The notes: generated by a model not told the origin, from the sequence alone. Shown: positions 32,806 to 42,820, numbered from the stretch's first letter. The stretch is 64,000 nt of DNA from CAKSST01 sp045535505 (GCA_045535505.1 JAZSLU010000028.1:1-64000); one strand, 5' to 3'. A program made the numbers and translations.

Positions 32806-34170
32806 TTAATCCCTCATCAAATATGCCGCTTTGTAAATGTCGCCGCCGCCCATCGTTATAACAGTATCGTCAGCATTTACGTAACCGCAAATTTCATTTT
32901 TTACGTCATCAAAATCATTTACACATTTACAATCAGGCAAAAGATTGGCAAGATGCTGTGAAGTAATGCCTGTTTCGTTCTTCTCACGTGAGCCCATTAT
33001 CGGAGTCAGCACAACCCTGTCTGCAATCTTCAAAGCATCGGCAAATTCATTAAGCAATAACGCCGTTCTCGAAAAAGTGAAAGGCTGAAAAACCGCAACA
33101 AGTCTGCCCCTGCAATGCTCTCTTGCCGCACGTAAAGTTGCGGCAATTTCGGTAGGATGATGTGCATAATCATCAACCAAGGTTGCGCCGTTTACAGTAC
33201 CAAGCACTTCAAAGCGGCGTCCTGCTCCGCCAAAACTTTCTATTGCTTTTTTAAGCCCTTTCGGTGTAACGCCGTTTATAAGCGCTGCAACAGCCGCCGC
33301 CATGGCATTATATGCGTTATGTTTTCCCGGAATATTTAAACAAATATTGCAAACAAACCCTGCTTTATCAAACAAATCAAAGCAAAAACCTTTTGCACCT
33401 TTTTCAAGGTTATCGGCATAAAAATCAAACTCTTTATCAAAACCAAAGGTTATAATCTCGGCATCAACGCCTTGGACCGTTTGCATTGCAAGTTTATCAT
33501 CTGCGTTAACAATAACCTTGTTTGCCATTGATACAAACTTTTTAAAAGAATCGCACATATTTTCCATCGTTTTAAAATAATCAAGATGGTCGTTGTCTAT
33601 ATTAAGCAAAACTGCTGTGTCAGGCGACAACTGTAAAAACGTGTCAACAAACTCGCAAGACTCACAAACCATAATATCAGATTCCCCGCAAACACCATTT
33701 GTGTTTGTAAGAGGCAACCTGCCGCCGATAACAGCGGTGGGGTCAAGATTATTTAAAATTAAAATATGTGTAAGCATTGCCGATACCGTAGTTTTGCCGT
33801 GTGTGCCGCAAATGCCTATACAGTTACCAAAGCGTCGTGTTAAAGCGCCAAGCAACTTTGAACGCTCTAACGTAGGAATTTTCTTTTGCCTTGCACAAAC
33901 AAGCTCTGGATTATCTTGCGAAATAGCGGCAGAATATACAACCATGTCGCACTCACCGATATTTTCCGCAAGGTTGCCCATTTTAATTTCAACGCCTAGT
34001 GTTCGCAAACGTTTAAGTTGGTCAGATTCATTATTGTCAGAGCCGCTTATAATGTAACCTTTTTTGTGCAATATTTCAGCAAGCGGACACATTCCCGAGC
34101 CGCCTATACCAATCATATGCACTGTTTTTGCCTTGCTTAAAAGGGCATCAATTTGTGCTCTGTCTTTCAT
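32806..34170 (-). CDS. murC: UDP-N-acetylmuramate--L-alanine ligase
   Basis: A 454-residue Mur ligase adding the first L-alanine to UDP-MurNAc in peptidoglycan synthesis. The N-terminal Rossmann motif is VHMIGIGGSGMCPLAEILHKKGY, the ATP P-loop is GICGTHGKTTVSAML, and the central and C-terminal motifs are NIDNDHLDYF, NIPGKHNAYNAMAAAVAAL and LVDDYAHHPTEI, all diagnostic for MurC. An ATG follows aggtga. First gene of a three-gene operon, divergent from dpaAB. Confidence 0.96.
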   Translation of the reverse strand: MKDRAQIDALLSKAKTVHMIGIGGSGMCPLAEILHKKGYIISGSDNNESDQLKRLRTLGVEIKMGNLAENIGECDMVVYSAAISQDNPELVCARQKKIPTLERSKLLGALTRRFGNCIGICGTHGKTTVSAMLTHILILNNLDPTAVIGGRLPLTNTNGVCGESDIMVCESCEFVDTFLQLSPDTAVLLNIDNDHLDYFKTMENMCDSFKKFVSMANKVIVNADDKLAMQTVQGVDAEIITFGFDKEFDFYADNLEKGAKGFCFDLFDKAGFVCNICLNIPGKHNAYNAMAAAVAALINGVTPKGLKKAIESFGGAGRRFEVLGTVNGATLVDDYAHHPTEIAATLRAAREHCRGRLVAVFQPFTFSRTALLLNEFADALKIADRVVLTPIMGSREKNETGITSQHLANLLPDCKCVNDFDDVKNEICGYVNADDTVITMGGGDIYKAAYLMRD

Positions 34171-34270
34171 TTTCTCACCTATAATAAAATAAATATATAA
34201 TCATTATATTGCTAAATTGTAAAAAAATAAACAATTTTTTCAAATAATTTTAATTTTGTCCGATTTTGTC

Positions 34271-34297
34271 ACCCAAACCGCTTAATTTCATACTATA
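34271..34297 (+). promoter_or_regulatory. Candidate mother-cell sigma promoter of dpaAB
   Basis: CATACTATA (34289-34297) fits the sigma-K -10 pattern CATAnnnTA and nearly fits the sigma-E one; an AC-containing -35-like element (ACCC, 34271-34274) lies ~14-15 bp upstream. Dipicolinate synthase genes are mother-cell genes in Bacillus, which agrees. Short motif, so tentative. Confidence 0.4.
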
Positions 34298-34329
34298 TTA
34301 TTGAATGTTATTTAAGGTGGGCTGATGCT

Positions 34330-35136
34330 ATGATTATTTCGTTAATAGGCGGAGACGGACGTTTTTTATATACTGTAAAAAAATTACAAAAACTCGGACA
34401 CACAGTGCTGTGGGCGGCGAACGGCAGCGACGACTGCACGTTAGAACAAGCCCTAAATGCTGAGGCTATCGTTCTTCCGATGCCGGTAAGCCGCGACGGA
34501 GTAACACTTAATGCGCCTTTGTGCCAACAAAAAATAAACCTTAGCGATATATTGTCAAAAATAAATAAAACACAAATTTTGCTTTTAGGCATAACAAAAA
34601 TCAACCATCAAGAATATTATGACTATTATAATAACGAAAACTTTTTAAATAAAAATTCTGCGTTAACGGCAGAAGGCGCCATTGCATCGGCAATATGCGA
34701 TACAAATTTTGCTCTTTTAGACAGTCGTATTTTGGTTGTTGGTTACGGCAGGCTCGGCAAAGCGCTGTGCCGCCGTCTTGTAAACTTCGACTGCCGTCTT
34801 ACCGCAAGCGCAAGAAAATATAGCGATTTTGAGCAAATAACTCAACTAGGCATAAATTGCGTAAACACAAACGAACTAAAAGATATTATAAACGAATTTG
34901 ACGTTATATTCAACACTGTGCCTTATCCCGTTTTAGATAAAGACGTGCTGCAAAACGCCAAAAAAGACGCCTTGTTTATAGAACTTGCAAGTGCACCCTA
35001 CGGCATTGATTTTGATTATGCAAAGCAAAACAACTTAAACGTTAAAATTGAAGCCGCCTTGCCGTCACGCTGTGCACCAAAAACAGCCGGCGAGATTATA
35101 GCCGATGCCGTAAATGACATTATACATGCAGTATAA
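34330..35136 (+). CDS. dpaA: Dipicolinate synthase subunit A (SpoVFA)
   Basis: A 268-residue NAD(P)-binding protein that with DpaB converts dihydrodipicolinate to dipicolinic acid, the spore-core chelator. The N-terminus has ISLIGGDGRFLYTVKKLQKLGHTV, the central Rossmann motif is ILVVGYGRLGKALCRRL (about 138-155), and VIFNTVPYPVLD and IELASAPYGIDF follow, with the C-terminal LPSRCAPKTAGEII. These are typical of SpoVFA. It precedes dpaB by 18 bases. Many Clostridia lack this enzyme pair and use an EtfA route, so its presence is informative. Confidence 0.93.
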   Translation: MIISLIGGDGRFLYTVKKLQKLGHTVLWAANGSDDCTLEQALNAEAIVLPMPVSRDGVTLNAPLCQQKINLSDILSKINKTQILLLGITKINHQEYYDYYNNENFLNKNSALTAEGAIASAICDTNFALLDSRILVVGYGRLGKALCRRLVNFDCRLTASARKYSDFEQITQLGINCVNTNELKDIINEFDVIFNTVPYPVLDKDVLQNAKKDALFIELASAPYGIDFDYAKQNNLNVKIEAALPSRCAPKTAGEIIADAVNDIIHAV

Positions 35137-35154
35137 CAAAAAGGAGCAAACATT

Positions 35155-35727
35155 ATGGCCAACATAACAGCGGGTTTTGCGCTTTGCGGCTCTTTTTGCA
35201 CCCTAAAACGCGCAATCGACCAGCTTGAAATTTTAAAACAAAGCGGTATGGATATACTGCCAATTATGTCCCCTGCAGTTTACAACACAGATACACGTTT
35301 TGGCAAAGCGCAGGACTTTATAAAAAAAGTTGAAGATATTTGCCAAAATAAAATTATAACCACAATTGAACAAGCCGAGCCTATCGGCCCCAAAAAACTG
35401 CTTGATATTATGATTGTTGCGCCCTGTACGGGCAATACCCTTTCAAAACTTGCGCTCGGCATCACCGACACGAGTGTCACCATGGCAACAAAAGCTCATC
35501 TGCGCAACGCGCGTCCCGTATTGCTTTCTATAGCCACAAATGATGCCCTAAGCGCTTGTGCAAAAAACATAGGATTGCTTTACAACACAAAAAATATATA
35601 CTTTACGCCTCTTGCGCAAGACGATGCGCTCGGCAAACCCACATCATTGGTTTGCGATTTTACAAAAATACCCCAAGCGGCACAACTTGCTTTGCAAGGC
35701 AAACAAATGCAACCCTTGCTTTTTTAA
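35155..35727 (+). CDS. dpaB: Dipicolinate synthase subunit B (SpoVFB)
   Basis: A 190-residue flavoprotein-fold subunit of dipicolinate synthase. The flavin-type motifs are GFALCGSFCTLKRAIDQLEIL at the N-terminus and MIVAPCTGNTLSKLALGITDTSVTMATKAHLRNARPVLLSIATNDALS in the middle, closely following SpoVFB. An ATG follows aaaggagc. It follows dpaA in the same operon and ends at a terminator that also serves addA. Confidence 0.93.
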   Translation: MANITAGFALCGSFCTLKRAIDQLEILKQSGMDILPIMSPAVYNTDTRFGKAQDFIKKVEDICQNKIITTIEQAEPIGPKKLLDIMIVAPCTGNTLSKLALGITDTSVTMATKAHLRNARPVLLSIATNDALSACAKNIGLLYNTKNIYFTPLAQDDALGKPTSLVCDFTKIPQAAQLALQGKQMQPLLF

Positions 35728-35731
35728 AAAA

Positions 35732-35758
35732 TGGGCTAACTTTTAAAAAGTTAGCCCA
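35732..35758. terminator. Bidirectional terminator of dpaB and addA
   Basis: A stem TGGGCTAACTTTT / AAGTTAGCCCA with flanking A and T runs lies between the convergent dpaB and addA genes. Confidence 0.82.
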
Positions 35759-35762
35759 CATT

Positions 35763-38700
35763 TTATAATTTTATTGACTTTTTCAGCACAAAAGAATAAA
35801 TTATACACTCTTTTACTGGCATACCAAAGGTCTTTTGACAAGCATTGGAATATAACTGAAGTTGCCTTTCATACCGCTGTATCAAAGTTTGCTCATCACT
35901 TACTCGGTCGGTCTTAAAATCAAGAATAACCAAATTATTATTTTCAACAAATACACAGTCAGCAACACCCTGCAAAACAGAAGGCTCGTCAGTTTGGTCG
36001 CGGTTTGGATAAACCTTTGTCAAAAATCTTATTTCCCTATAAAGCTTGTCCGCCTTGCAAGCACGCTCATACAATGGCGATGTAAAGAAAGCATTTATTG
36101 CAGATAAATCAACCGCATTTGCCTGTTGCTCGGTTATAAACTGATATTCAACAAGGCGTTCGAGCTCTTGTTTTGCATTGTCATGCGCTTTTTGCATATC
36201 ACAAAACTGCATAAACAAGTGTGTAGCTGTACCTCGTTGAGCGGGAGTAAGCTGTTTTTTTGACATAAAGGCAGGTTTTCTTGTAAAGCTGTACTCTTTG
36301 TCATTTTCGTTATGTGTCAACTCTGAAACCGATATCTTTGACGGTGTTACGGTCTGCTGCTCAAAAGGATACTTATAAGATATGTTTTTTTCAATCTGTT
36401 CAACAGCCTTTTTAATTTCAACTTCATCAAAAACCGTCTCGGCTATGGTTTCTTGACATTGTACCGACGGAATATCGGTATGAAAAGTATATTCAACGTT
36501 TTCAATAACCTCTGTTCCGCCGCCGATTATATTTTCAAGCCTTTCTATTGCAGTAGGATTATTCGCCGCAACAGACTGCAATATACAGTTCATATAACTC
36601 GGTGTGCGTTTTGCATCAGGTCTGCCACCGTTGTTTTTAACGGTTTTTCTCACTTCCTTAAGCTTTGCCCCAAGGTCACTATACCCCGCAAAAATTGCCA
36701 ACCTTTCTTTTGCCCTTGTCATAAAAACATACATAAGGCGCAATTCCTCAGCCACATTATCGTTTCTGTTTTTAAGGTCTATTGCCGCCCTTGCCGGAGA
36801 TTTAATTTTGTGTGAAAGCTTTTGCCCCACCGCATCACAAGCAATACCTAAGGTGTTTTTAATGCTAAAGCCAACCTCGCCCTTAGACATAAAGGAATCT
36901 GATGCATCTGCTATTATGCAAACCGGATATTCAAGCCCTTTTGAAGAATGCATCGTGCCGATTTTTACTGCATCAACACTGTCAGGCGCCGTCTTTTGCG
37001 ATAATCCCCCCTGCATAACACTCTCTACAAATTTCGGCACGTCTTTTGTGCCGTTTTTTTCATATTCCTGTGCCATGGTCTGCAGCGTACGCAAATTTTT
37101 AATGCGCTCGGCACCGCCGGGTAACGCCCTTACAATATCTTCAAGACCGGTCATATCAATAAGCAAATCTAACACATCAGACAGCTTATTAACAAGTAAA
37201 AGTCGTCTATATTCTCTTATGCGTTCGCATAGGTTACAACATGCTCTGTCACCATTTTGGGCAGCACAAAGTACGCTCGCCCAAATGCTCGGCGCAGGAT
37301 AATCATGGCGCAGCAAAGCAAGACTGTCAGCATCAAAGCAAAATAGCGGCGATAACATAACCGCAAGTAAATGCTCGTCACGTGTAGGATTATCAACCAC
37401 ACTCAACAAAGCAAGACAAAGTCCCACTTCCCGCCTGTTTGTAAAATCTTCTCTGCTGCAATATGCAGGTATGCCGTGTTTTTTTAGCACATCAGCATAA
37501 ATTCCCATTCGCTTGTTGCCACGTTTTAAAATTGTAAAATCAGAATATTTATACTTGTTTGGCTCTTGCTCCATAACAGATTTTATATACTCAGCAATCA
37601 ATGCGGCTTCGTTTTTTACCGCTTGGTCTTGGCTGATACCTTTTGTCGAATAAAAGTTCAAAAAAACCGCGCGGTCACCGCTTTTATCGTTTGCTTTAAG
37701 CATCTGCTCTTTATATTCAATCTTGCTGTTTTGCATGGTCATAAGGTCACAAAAAACCTTATTTATGAATTCGCAAACCCCACCCTTGCTTCTAAAGTTG
37801 TCAAGCAGTTCAATTTTCTTCAGCCTGCCATCTTCGGCTTTGTTAATAAAGTTTACAGGGTTAGTTCCTCTAAATTCATAGATGCTTTGCTTTGCATCTC
37901 CAACCACAAAAAGCCGCTCACCATCGCCTGATAAAATCTGCATTAACGCATCCTGCAAATCGTTGGTATCTTGATATTCGTCAACAATTATTTCATCATA
38001 ATCATTTGCAATCTCAACGCCTCTTTTTGTTGCAACAATACCCTTGCTTGTATTTTCGCAAAGCAACTGCAAAGCCAACTGCTCTGTTCTTGCAAAGGTT
38101 AACGAGTTGTTTTGACACATTAAATCATTAAACCTCTCGTCAAACTGCAAAACAATGTCAATAAGCATTTTTGTGACACTTGCGGTAAACTCATACCTCT
38201 CGCCAAGTTGACAATCATACCATTGCAAAATTTGCTCAACAACGGCATTATACTCCTTTACCGCATTTGCCAAAGCCAACGCAGGTGCCGAACGCTTTTG
38301 GTCAAATGTGAAAACTTTACGGTTTTCAACTGCTTTTAAAAGCTTTTTGCTGTCGGCACAGCATTTTCTTAAAACCTCAATTTCGCCTTTTAATTCAATA
38401 AGCGAATTTTTGTAACTCTCAAAATCAGGTTCTTCAATTTGCGATACAAAAAGTGCATCTCCAATTATTTTTTCAAGCCTTAAAAACTCTTGTTCAATCT
38501 CACAGGTCAGTGTTTTGTCCCACACAGAACCCTCAAATTCGGTTTGACGGTCATAATATTCACGCCACTGTTTAAGCCAGTCGGCATAAAAAGGCATATT
38601 AGTAGCATAGCTATAAATTTTTTTAACATAATTTTTAATTTTGTCATCGCCATAGCTATCGCCTGTTGCCTGTAACAAAGCCCTAAATTCAGCGCAATCT

Positions 38701-39143
38701 TGCTCATATAAAGGCTCAAAAATTTCGTCTAACGCTTGATTTTGCATATTTTCAAGATTGCTCAAATCGCAAACAGCAAAATCAGGCATCACGCCTAAAG
38801 CGTCAAAATTTTCACGTACAAGCTCAATACAAAACGAATCAACCGTGCAAATTTTTGCTGCGGCCAATCTTTGCTTTTGTTTGGCAATAAGTGAACTTTT
38901 TGGGTTTTCTCTTTGCGCTTTAGCAAGACTTTTTTCAATGCGTTCCCGCATTTCTGCCGCTGCCGCATTGGTAAACGTAACAATAAGCAAACGGTCAATA
39001 GGTGTCCCCTTTTGCAAAATTTTGTTCATTACACGTTCAACCAAAACAGAGGTTTTTCCACTCCCTGCAGAAGCTGTAACAAGCACACCGCCGTCAGCAA
39101 TAATGGCGGTTTGCTGATTTTTTGTGTAATCCTCAAATTTCAT
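35763..39143 (-). CDS. addA: Helicase-exonuclease AddA
   Basis: A 1126-residue UvrD-like helicase with a C-terminal nuclease, subunit of the AddAB recombination-repair complex that resects double-strand breaks. Walker A is ASAGSGKTSVLVERV near residue 27, motif II/III is IIVDEYQDTNDLQ, VVGDAKQSIYEFRG follows, and the later motif is TMHSSKGLEYPV. The nuclease motif VILDFKTDRV is near residue 1070. The start overlaps the end of addB by 11 bases. All core motifs look intact. Confidence 0.95.
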   Translation of the reverse strand: MKFEDYTKNQQTAIIADGGVLVTASAGSGKTSVLVERVMNKILQKGTPIDRLLIVTFTNAAAAEMRERIEKSLAKAQRENPKSSLIAKQKQRLAAAKICTVDSFCIELVRENFDALGVMPDFAVCDLSNLENMQNQALDEIFEPLYEQDCAEFRALLQATGDSYGDDKIKNYVKKIYSYATNMPFYADWLKQWREYYDRQTEFEGSVWDKTLTCEIEQEFLRLEKIIGDALFVSQIEEPDFESYKNSLIELKGEIEVLRKCCADSKKLLKAVENRKVFTFDQKRSAPALALANAVKEYNAVVEQILQWYDCQLGERYEFTASVTKMLIDIVLQFDERFNDLMCQNNSLTFARTEQLALQLLCENTSKGIVATKRGVEIANDYDEIIVDEYQDTNDLQDALMQILSGDGERLFVVGDAKQSIYEFRGTNPVNFINKAEDGRLKKIELLDNFRSKGGVCEFINKVFCDLMTMQNSKIEYKEQMLKANDKSGDRAVFLNFYSTKGISQDQAVKNEAALIAEYIKSVMEQEPNKYKYSDFTILKRGNKRMGIYADVLKKHGIPAYCSREDFTNRREVGLCLALLSVVDNPTRDEHLLAVMLSPLFCFDADSLALLRHDYPAPSIWASVLCAAQNGDRACCNLCERIREYRRLLLVNKLSDVLDLLIDMTGLEDIVRALPGGAERIKNLRTLQTMAQEYEKNGTKDVPKFVESVMQGGLSQKTAPDSVDAVKIGTMHSSKGLEYPVCIIADASDSFMSKGEVGFSIKNTLGIACDAVGQKLSHKIKSPARAAIDLKNRNDNVAEELRLMYVFMTRAKERLAIFAGYSDLGAKLKEVRKTVKNNGGRPDAKRTPSYMNCILQSVAANNPTAIERLENIIGGGTEVIENVEYTFHTDIPSVQCQETIAETVFDEVEIKKAVEQIEKNISYKYPFEQQTVTPSKISVSELTHNENDKEYSFTRKPAFMSKKQLTPAQRGTATHLFMQFCDMQKAHDNAKQELERLVEYQFITEQQANAVDLSAINAFFTSPLYERACKADKLYREIRFLTKVYPNRDQTDEPSVLQGVADCVFVENNNLVILDFKTDRVSDEQTLIQRYERQLQLYSNACQKTFGMPVKECIIYSFVLKKSIKL

Positions 39144-42100
39144 TACCGCCCAGCTCCTCTCTTAGTGATTGAACAACCTCATAAGTCTTTGCGCCACCGT
39201 TTTTTTGGTGTGGTGCATCCTCAATACCGCAAACTGCACCAAACTTGCAATATTTACAAGCATCGTCACCTGCACAGTCAATAGGAGAAACCGCCACGTC
39301 ACCATTGCTAAGTTTTTTAGCAACATCTTCCATTACCTTGTCAATTTTTTTAAATACAAGGTTGAATTCATCTTGCTTAATATACGTTCTTCCGCTTGAG
39401 TTTTTGTCAATCATGCCCGATTTTGTATATTTAAGCCTAGGCACAAACTGACCGGCATTTGCCTTTTCCATTTGCTTAACCAACTCTTCGTTTTCGCAAA
39501 GCAAACCGTTCATTGTCAAACTGTCGTCTTCATTTGTACTGCGCTTTGCAGGCATATACAATATTCCCGCAGGTAAAAAGGTACCATATTCGTCACTTTT
39601 AAGTAACGTATATAAATAAAGCAACATCTGCATGTTTTGTCCTACCAAAACGTCACTCAGTCTAAAATCCTTGCTTGACGTTTTATAATCGACAATTCTT
39701 AAATATCCGCACCAAGTATCAACCCTGTCAATCTTACCGCGAGTATGCAAGGTAACACCATCGGCCGAAAATTCAAGCGGCTTCACATCACCGTCGGCAG
39801 AAATCTCAAGTTCGCATTTTACAGGTTCAAAACCGCTTTGTGCAAACTCATCACGAATTCGCAAAGCAACCTCAACAATCTGTAATCTTATAAGATAAAA
39901 CAAATATTTCATACGTGCATCTATAACGTCACTCAAACCCTTTATAGATGCGATATATTCTTCGCAAAGTGTGGTTACTGCCATCTTTATTTGGTCATCA
40001 TTTAATAGCGCTAAATCCTTTTTATGTGCGTCAACCAAATTTTCAAGCACATAATGCACCATTGTACCCCTTTGCAAAACGTTGAGGTTTGCCTTTTCAA
40101 TAATTTTTGCTTTCAATAAATACTGACAAAAATAAGAAAAACGGCATCTGCTAAAGGTTTCTGTCGCAGATGGTGACATACTAATTCGTTGGGGAATAAT
40201 TTTTTTAACGGTCTCTTTTTTCAGTTTCATATCAACAGGTTGGTTTGCCCGCTTTAACGCTTGCACTTTACCGGCCCATTCATCACTTTGCTCAAACCTT
40301 TTAAGCAATGCTTCTTTAAGTAACGAGTCTGTATGTATATTATCCGCCAAAACAGAAAAAGCCATCTTTTCGCTTTTAATATCCTCTAAATCCACCTGTT
40401 TTTTAGGCCATACGTCCTCTTTGCAGTTTGGCAACGTGTCACGAATGGCCGAAAACGCATACGAACAAGGTGTTGCGTCTTTGCCAAAAGAGGCATGACA
40501 AACAGCATATAAGTAATCAGACGGTGCGCAAAGGCTTGAATAGCATAAAAAGTTTTCATCTGCGGCAAACTCTTTATCAATATCAGCAACTGCAATACCA
40601 TTTTCAATAAGCAAACGTCTGTCTTTTGCAGACAACAAGTTGCCGCTTGGCATACTCATAGGCCACTCGCCGCTGTTAAGACCTAAAGCAATAACAACCT
40701 TCGGTCTGTGTGTTCTTATACGGTCGGCAGAGCCAAAAAGCACCTGGTCAAGCGTTTGCGGCACACTGCCCATATTGGCGCTTTTTGTTGCAAGCAAAAA
40801 AGCTGTAATAAACTCTTTTTTGTCACATACCTCATCAAGACAATCAACCGTATGGTCAAGCACCTCACAAAAGACGTCAAAGCTTCGTCTTGTTAAATCA
40901 GCCTCTTTAAATTTACCCTCTTTTTCAAATTGTTGGGCAAGATGTTCAAGCGTTTTTGTTACATCACAAGCAGTCAATAACTCCCAAAGTGCCGTCGCAA
41001 TATCAATGGTGTTCTGGCCTTTAACACAATTTCGCAAATTTATAATAGGTTCAATTACTTTTTGCCTTAAAGCGTTAAGTTCTTGCAGTTCTTTTTCGCT
41101 CTTTTCTAGGTGTTTTGGGTCAGACATTTGCATACCGTCAGGGTTCATTGTCCACTCGTTAGCCCAGTCCTTACCTTTTATGTCCCATATATAAGCGTAG
41201 TTTTCAAGACGTGATACCTGCTCGTCGTCAAGTGCGCTCATACCCGTCTTCAAATATTTTAAAATGTTATCGGTTGTAAAATTCAAGGTTGCCGAAAGCG
41301 CCGAAAGCGCAAAAACAAACAATGGCAAATCGGCAGCCGAAACCGTTGTGTCAACATAACACGCAACTGCGTATTTTTGTGCAGCCTTTAAAATAAAACG
41401 CTCATATTTTGCAGTATCACGCACAATAATGGCAAAATCCTTATAACGCATTGCTTTTTCGCTGACCATTTTTCTAATGGTGTGCATGGCATAATCGGCT
41501 TCATCTTCGGGTGTTTGGGCTGTACACAAGGTAACATTGTTTGCTTGTCCCTCAAAACATTCACCCGCACAAAAAAACATTTTCTCAAGCGCCTTTAACT
41601 CGTCGCAATTATAATAACTTTCCTTCAAAACAATGGGCTCGGCAATGTTTTTGGCAGCATAACTTTCCAATTTTTTGCGTGTTTTCACAACTGTGTCAAA
41701 GGTTTGGTCAGGCTCTTTTATATCATCACAGCACAAACTCACAAAAACCTTGTCAGCCTGCTCTAAAATCAGTTGCAAAATCTTAAACTGCTGACCTGTA
41801 AAACCTTTAAATCCGTCAATATAAACATTTTTCCCTTTAAAATATTTGGTAGCAATCAGCATATCATAAAGGTGGTCAAGCAAATTGCGTGGGTCAATAA
41901 ACTTGCCCGAAACCTGCATATTATAACTGTCCATTATAAGCGCCAAATCTTCAAGCTTTGTTTTCAGTCTGCCCGACACTTGTTTGGCAGCCTTGTAAAG
42001 TTGTTTAGAACTTACTGCGGCAGCTTTAAGTTCTGCAACGGTTGAAACACACACATCTGCAAAACTTTCGTTTTGTGCAAATTTATTAAAACACTTTAAG

Positions 42101-42408
42101 GCATCTTTTTCTTTTAGCAAAGCTTTGCCCATTAAAATCACAGCATCGCTTTCGCTCATACGCTTTCCGGCAATCAAACCGCTTTGTCTTCCAACTTCGT
42201 CAAAAAGACGTGTAAAATTAAGCACTGACACCTTTGCAGCGCCTGCTTCCAAGAAACGCTCAAGTAGCATTTTTTCTGCCTCAAAAGAAAACTGTTCAGG
42301 TACAAGCAAAACAGCCTTTGCGTCTTGTTTTTTTATATCTTCACCTATAAGTTCTAAAATCTTTTCGGTTTTTCCGCTTGATGCTCTTCCTAAAATGAAT
42401 TGCAGCAT
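39133..42408 (-). CDS. addB: Helicase-nuclease AddB with iron-sulfur cluster
   Basis: A 1091-residue partner of AddA. The N-terminal Walker A is LGRASSGKTEKI. The C-terminal nuclease motif is LRIVDYKTSSKDF, and the flanking cysteines (CRFSYFC near residue 760 and DACKYCKFGAVCG near 1060) match the four-Cys cluster that staples the AddB nuclease domain. It recognises Chi-like sites with AddA in other Firmicutes. It is first in the addB-addA operon; the gap to the bofA-like gene upstream holds that gene's terminator. Confidence 0.94.
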   Translation of the reverse strand: MLQFILGRASSGKTEKILELIGEDIKKQDAKAVLLVPEQFSFEAEKMLLERFLEAGAAKVSVLNFTRLFDEVGRQSGLIAGKRMSESDAVILMGKALLKEKDALKCFNKFAQNESFADVCVSTVAELKAAAVSSKQLYKAAKQVSGRLKTKLEDLALIMDSYNMQVSGKFIDPRNLLDHLYDMLIATKYFKGKNVYIDGFKGFTGQQFKILQLILEQADKVFVSLCCDDIKEPDQTFDTVVKTRKKLESYAAKNIAEPIVLKESYYNCDELKALEKMFFCAGECFEGQANNVTLCTAQTPEDEADYAMHTIRKMVSEKAMRYKDFAIIVRDTAKYERFILKAAQKYAVACYVDTTVSAADLPLFVFALSALSATLNFTTDNILKYLKTGMSALDDEQVSRLENYAYIWDIKGKDWANEWTMNPDGMQMSDPKHLEKSEKELQELNALRQKVIEPIINLRNCVKGQNTIDIATALWELLTACDVTKTLEHLAQQFEKEGKFKEADLTRRSFDVFCEVLDHTVDCLDEVCDKKEFITAFLLATKSANMGSVPQTLDQVLFGSADRIRTHRPKVVIALGLNSGEWPMSMPSGNLLSAKDRRLLIENGIAVADIDKEFAADENFLCYSSLCAPSDYLYAVCHASFGKDATPCSYAFSAIRDTLPNCKEDVWPKKQVDLEDIKSEKMAFSVLADNIHTDSLLKEALLKRFEQSDEWAGKVQALKRANQPVDMKLKKETVKKIIPQRISMSPSATETFSRCRFSYFCQYLLKAKIIEKANLNVLQRGTMVHYVLENLVDAHKKDLALLNDDQIKMAVTTLCEEYIASIKGLSDVIDARMKYLFYLIRLQIVEVALRIRDEFAQSGFEPVKCELEISADGDVKPLEFSADGVTLHTRGKIDRVDTWCGYLRIVDYKTSSKDFRLSDVLVGQNMQMLLYLYTLLKSDEYGTFLPAGILYMPAKRSTNEDDSLTMNGLLCENEELVKQMEKANAGQFVPRLKYTKSGMIDKNSSGRTYIKQDEFNLVFKKIDKVMEDVAKKLSNGDVAVSPIDCAGDDACKYCKFGAVCGIEDAPHQKNGGAKTYEVVQSLREELGGNEI

Positions 42409-42420
42409 TTTACCACCTTA

Positions 42421-42458
42421 AAAATTAAAAAATCCCGCAGTGAAATTCACTACAGGAT
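42421..42458 (-). terminator. Terminator of the bofA-like gene
   Basis: Read on the minus strand, a 12-bp stem TCCTGTAGTGAA / TTCACTGCGGGA (two G-U pairs) is followed by TTTTTTAATTTT. On the plus strand the two wobbles become mismatches, so it works in the minus direction. Confidence 0.8.
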
Positions 42459-42501
42459 AATTGTAACACATAATCTGTGACAAATAAAGTACATAATATA
42501 T

Positions 42502-42771
42502 TTAAATCATTATTTTGTTAACAATAAGCAAAGATATAACACCGGGAATGCCAAATGCCGCACTGCTTGATACTGTCCATACATTCAGCGGTATAAAAAC
42601 CCCTGTAAACGTGCTTGTCAAATCAACAACCGCAAGTGCCGCAATACCCGTTGCCGCACCGCCCGCCATGGTACTAAAGGGCTTGTTTGTTTTAACCGCA
42701 ATAATAAGCAACGCAAAAACATAAATTAAAAAAGCAATCATTAAAATAATATATAAAAAATCCACGCGCAT
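42502..42771 (-). CDS. BofA-like sigma-K processing control protein
   Basis: An 89-residue protein with two hydrophobic segments (about 7-28 and 66-86). The block GIAALAVVDLTSTFTGVFIPLNVWTVSSSAAFGIPGVISLL matches the BofA family (conserved iPlN and GiPGv). In Bacillus subtilis BofA holds the SpoIVFB protease inactive until pro-sigma-K must be cut; whether this protein does the same is inferred. A Clostridial homologue this short is typical. Its ribosome site and start codon lie in a perfect hairpin (see separate entry). Confidence 0.8.
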   Translation of the reverse strand: MRVDFLYIILMIAFLIYVFALLIIAVKTNKPFSTMAGGAATGIAALAVVDLTSTFTGVFIPLNVWTVSSSAAFGIPGVISLLIVNKIMI

Positions 42772-42799
42772 ATCATCCTTTCAAGCAATAATATGCGCG
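42765..42799 (-). promoter_or_regulatory. Hairpin burying the bofA-like ribosome site and start
   Basis: A perfect 9-bp inverted repeat CGCGCATAT (42765-42773) and ATATGCGCG (42791-42799) with a 17-base loop. On the minus mRNA the aaagga ribosome site is in the loop and the ATG is inside the 3' arm, so the hairpin could reduce translation of the bofA-like gene. It might instead only be a DNA palindrome. Confidence 0.5.
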
Positions 42800-42820
42800 C
42801 AAAATAAATTTTATTCTGTT

